From Colius striatus (lineage: Eukaryota > Chordata > Aves > Coliiformes > Coliidae): a DNA stretch of 64,000 nt. How positions within the stretch are numbered: position 1 is the first letter of the stretch; every line of letters begins with the position of its first letter. The notes beneath the pieces are model-generated. The model searched no databases and was not told the origin of the DNA. It saw nothing but the letters and a program-made list of their open reading frames with translations. Shown one piece after another: positions 62,401 to 64,000 of this stretch. The stretch lies in contig NC_084776.1 in NCBI RefSeq assembly GCF_028858725.1, positions 2,356,001 through 2,420,000 of the forward strand, read 5' to 3'. The position numbers and the translations under genes are program-made.

Positions 62401-64000
62401 AAAATGGGCATTTAAAAATAGGTCTGAAAAAAAAAAAACCAACAAAAAACTGACTTGAAAAACAACAAAAAAGAAACCAAAAACAAAGCCCAAAAGCTCT
62501 GCACCAGAAATGTTAAAGGGGAGGGGATTTCTGTTTTCTTTTGCTTTAGAGAGACAAGCTGAATCCTGCATTTCCATCCCCTGTCTCTCACCCCTCCCTC
62601 AAATATCTCAAGTATCATTTAGTGGGAGCGCTGTGCACCTGGGGGATGCTGACTGGGAGACCAGGTCCTCCTCCTCCTCCCAGCGAGCCTCCCTTTGCCA
62701 TCCCTTCCCTGTTGTGTTTTCATCCACTCTGTTTCACTGAATACTCTTTGGTTTAGTTATTTTCCTTTGACAAGAATATCACAATAGCAGCACTAGCAGC
62801 ACTCAGTTGTCTTCACCACTGTTGGCCCAGAAATCACAATCAAATGACCTTTACAGGTTCAACCTTTCCTTTCTCTTACATCCTCCTACCCCAGTAACAG
62901 CCTTAGTACTTGCACTTCATCATCTGCCCTCTCTAGTAGCCAGATCAACATTTACAATGTCAAATCTCCACAGTTTCGAACCCACCCCCTGTAGACACCA
63001 TCTCATCAGAAACCATTTCATTGCAGGCATTTCTTTCAGGCAGGGCTGGAAGGGGCCAGAGGCCTTCACAGATATCCGTTTGCAGAAGACATTAGACCTA
63101 GAACAAGCTGTTTTTTAATGGCATACAGTGATCCAATACTGCAAGAGTCGACTAGGATTACCATGTCCCTCCTCTACCCCTCTCGCCCTGCTCCTCAGGA
63201 GCAGGCGTGAAGCACAGGCTCACAGTCTCCTTCATCTTAGAGGCACAGTGAATTTAAAGTCTTCTGAGTGAAGGAGCCAAAATACCACTGGAGCCAGAGC
63301 TGCACTGAAGGTCACAAAATCTGCTCATGTCTCATCCACTGACCGCTCGGTGTTTACCAGGGAGCGGAGGCAGGAGAAGGACTTTGCAGCCTCATCCTCC
63401 CCAAGTAGCCCCTCTCCAAATCAGCTGGAAAAGACTTTTCCTGACACCCTGCTGAAGAGAAGCATTGTTTACAAAATACTGCAACTCCTGTGCCATACCC
63501 AAGTGCTGTGGTGTGGAAGTTGGGGTTTTTTTTCCTCTCCATTACCCTCTCCCTTCTCCTTCAAAAACCTCTTCACTGGCGTCTGCCTCTGGCTCGGCTC
63601 CTCCATGCCCCAATGCCAACTCCAGCAGCCTCAGCCTCGCACATCCCTCAGCAGCAACACATCTCCCTGCCAGAGTTTCACAGGTAACACACTGGGCTGT
63701 GGGTCAGACACCCCCAGCACATGGAGGGTGGCTCAGTTTTCAGGAGGCTGGGTCAGCACCGAGGTCTAGGGCTGATTTGGGAAGGTCTGAGCTAACACTT
63801 GACCTTCTGCCCGGCTCAAACAGCCACCGGTGAGGACACACATCTGCTTGTTTGCTTTCCCCCAGCTGCATTTCTCCTTACAAGAGAGAAAGGGGATTTA
63901 TTTCCCCATAGGAGAGCAGGGAAGGGACAGGAGTCCTATCTCACTTTAGATCCGAGCCTTAAGCTTTTAGAATAAGGTGCAAAATAAAGGTCTTAAAAAG
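62401..64000. other. Non-coding stretch at the right edge
   Basis: An A-rich tract with repeated ACAAAAAA-like units occupies about 62426-62485. Further right, GC content rises and a 139-codon plus-strand frame (63350-63769) is the longest in the window; its product is rich in Ser, Pro and Leu with no domain and another long frame overlaps it, so I do not call it. No repeat family recognised. Confidence 0.45.

Noticed and set aside
63350..63769. 139-codon plus-strand open frame, the longest in the window
   Set aside because: Low-complexity Ser/Pro/Leu/Gln composition, overlapping long frames in other phases and on the other strand, no domain, no splice or promoter context. GC-rich local composition lowers stop frequency.
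1..64000. Search for tRNA, rRNA, snRNA and known microRNA genes, CRISPR arrays, prokaryotic operons, or viral gene sets
   Set aside because: None recognised by eye. A covariance-model search (Infernal with Rfam) could still find small RNAs that I cannot see.

Overview
This window looks like nuclear DNA of a bird, or at least a sauropsid. The best evidence is CR1 LINE debris: one copy still ends in the CR1-specific octamer ATTCTATG repeated twice (25018-25033), two more carry the antisense 3'-end block around TTGGAAGGGACCT (39.3 and 40.4 kb), and a fourth keeps about 370 bp of the CR1 3' end (52.9-53.2 kb). Older amniote fossils are also visible: a MIR-like tRNA SINE at 16.8 kb, weaker MIR-like pieces at 51.6, 60.2 and 60.7 kb, and an ancient CR1/L3-like 3' end at 14.6 kb. 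There are no prokaryotic gene arrays, rRNA genes, CRISPR arrays or viral gene sets. Base composition is moderately AT-rich with the usual vertebrate CpG shortage, and only a few islands of higher CpG.

Nearly all of the 64 kb is intergenic or intronic. Every open frame is short, overlaps others on both strands, and has no recognisable protein domain, so I do not call them genes. The best gene-like structure is a candidate plus-strand terminal exon at 43467-44062. It has a strong splice acceptor, a 29-codon open tail ending in TGA, about 500 nt of 3' UTR, AATAAA at 44040, a CA cleavage site 17 nt later and a GT-rich downstream element. Two further plus-strand exon candidates with good splice sites at both ends lie at 28432-28632 and 29118-29213. 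At the right end, 60965-62400 reads like the end of a minus-strand 3' UTR whose coding part would lie to the right, possibly beyond the window. None of these can be tied to a named gene from sequence alone.

Layout: 1-5.8 kb featureless; 5.8-6.3 kb CpG-elevated, homeobox-motif-rich candidate enhancer; 6.3-14.6 kb featureless; 14.6-16.9 kb ancient repeat fossils; 17.4-17.7 kb second CpG-elevated patch; 18-25 kb microsatellites and one CR1 tail; 27.5 kb candidate enhancer; 28.4-29.2 kb candidate exons; 31.9 kb hairpin; 38 kb candidate enhancer with a 17-bp palindrome; 39-40.6 kb CR1 fragments; 41.5 kb duplicated nuclear-receptor-like half-sites; 43.5-44.1 kb terminal exon; 47.6 kb hairpin-bearing candidate element; 51.6-53.2 kb MIR and CR1; 56.7-58.9 kb POU/homeobox motif clusters; 60.2-62.4 kb MIR pieces and candidate 3' UTR with stacked palindromes.

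If the exon and enhancer readings are right, this is a long intron or gene desert around developmentally regulated genes. That is inference and depends on alignment and RNA data.
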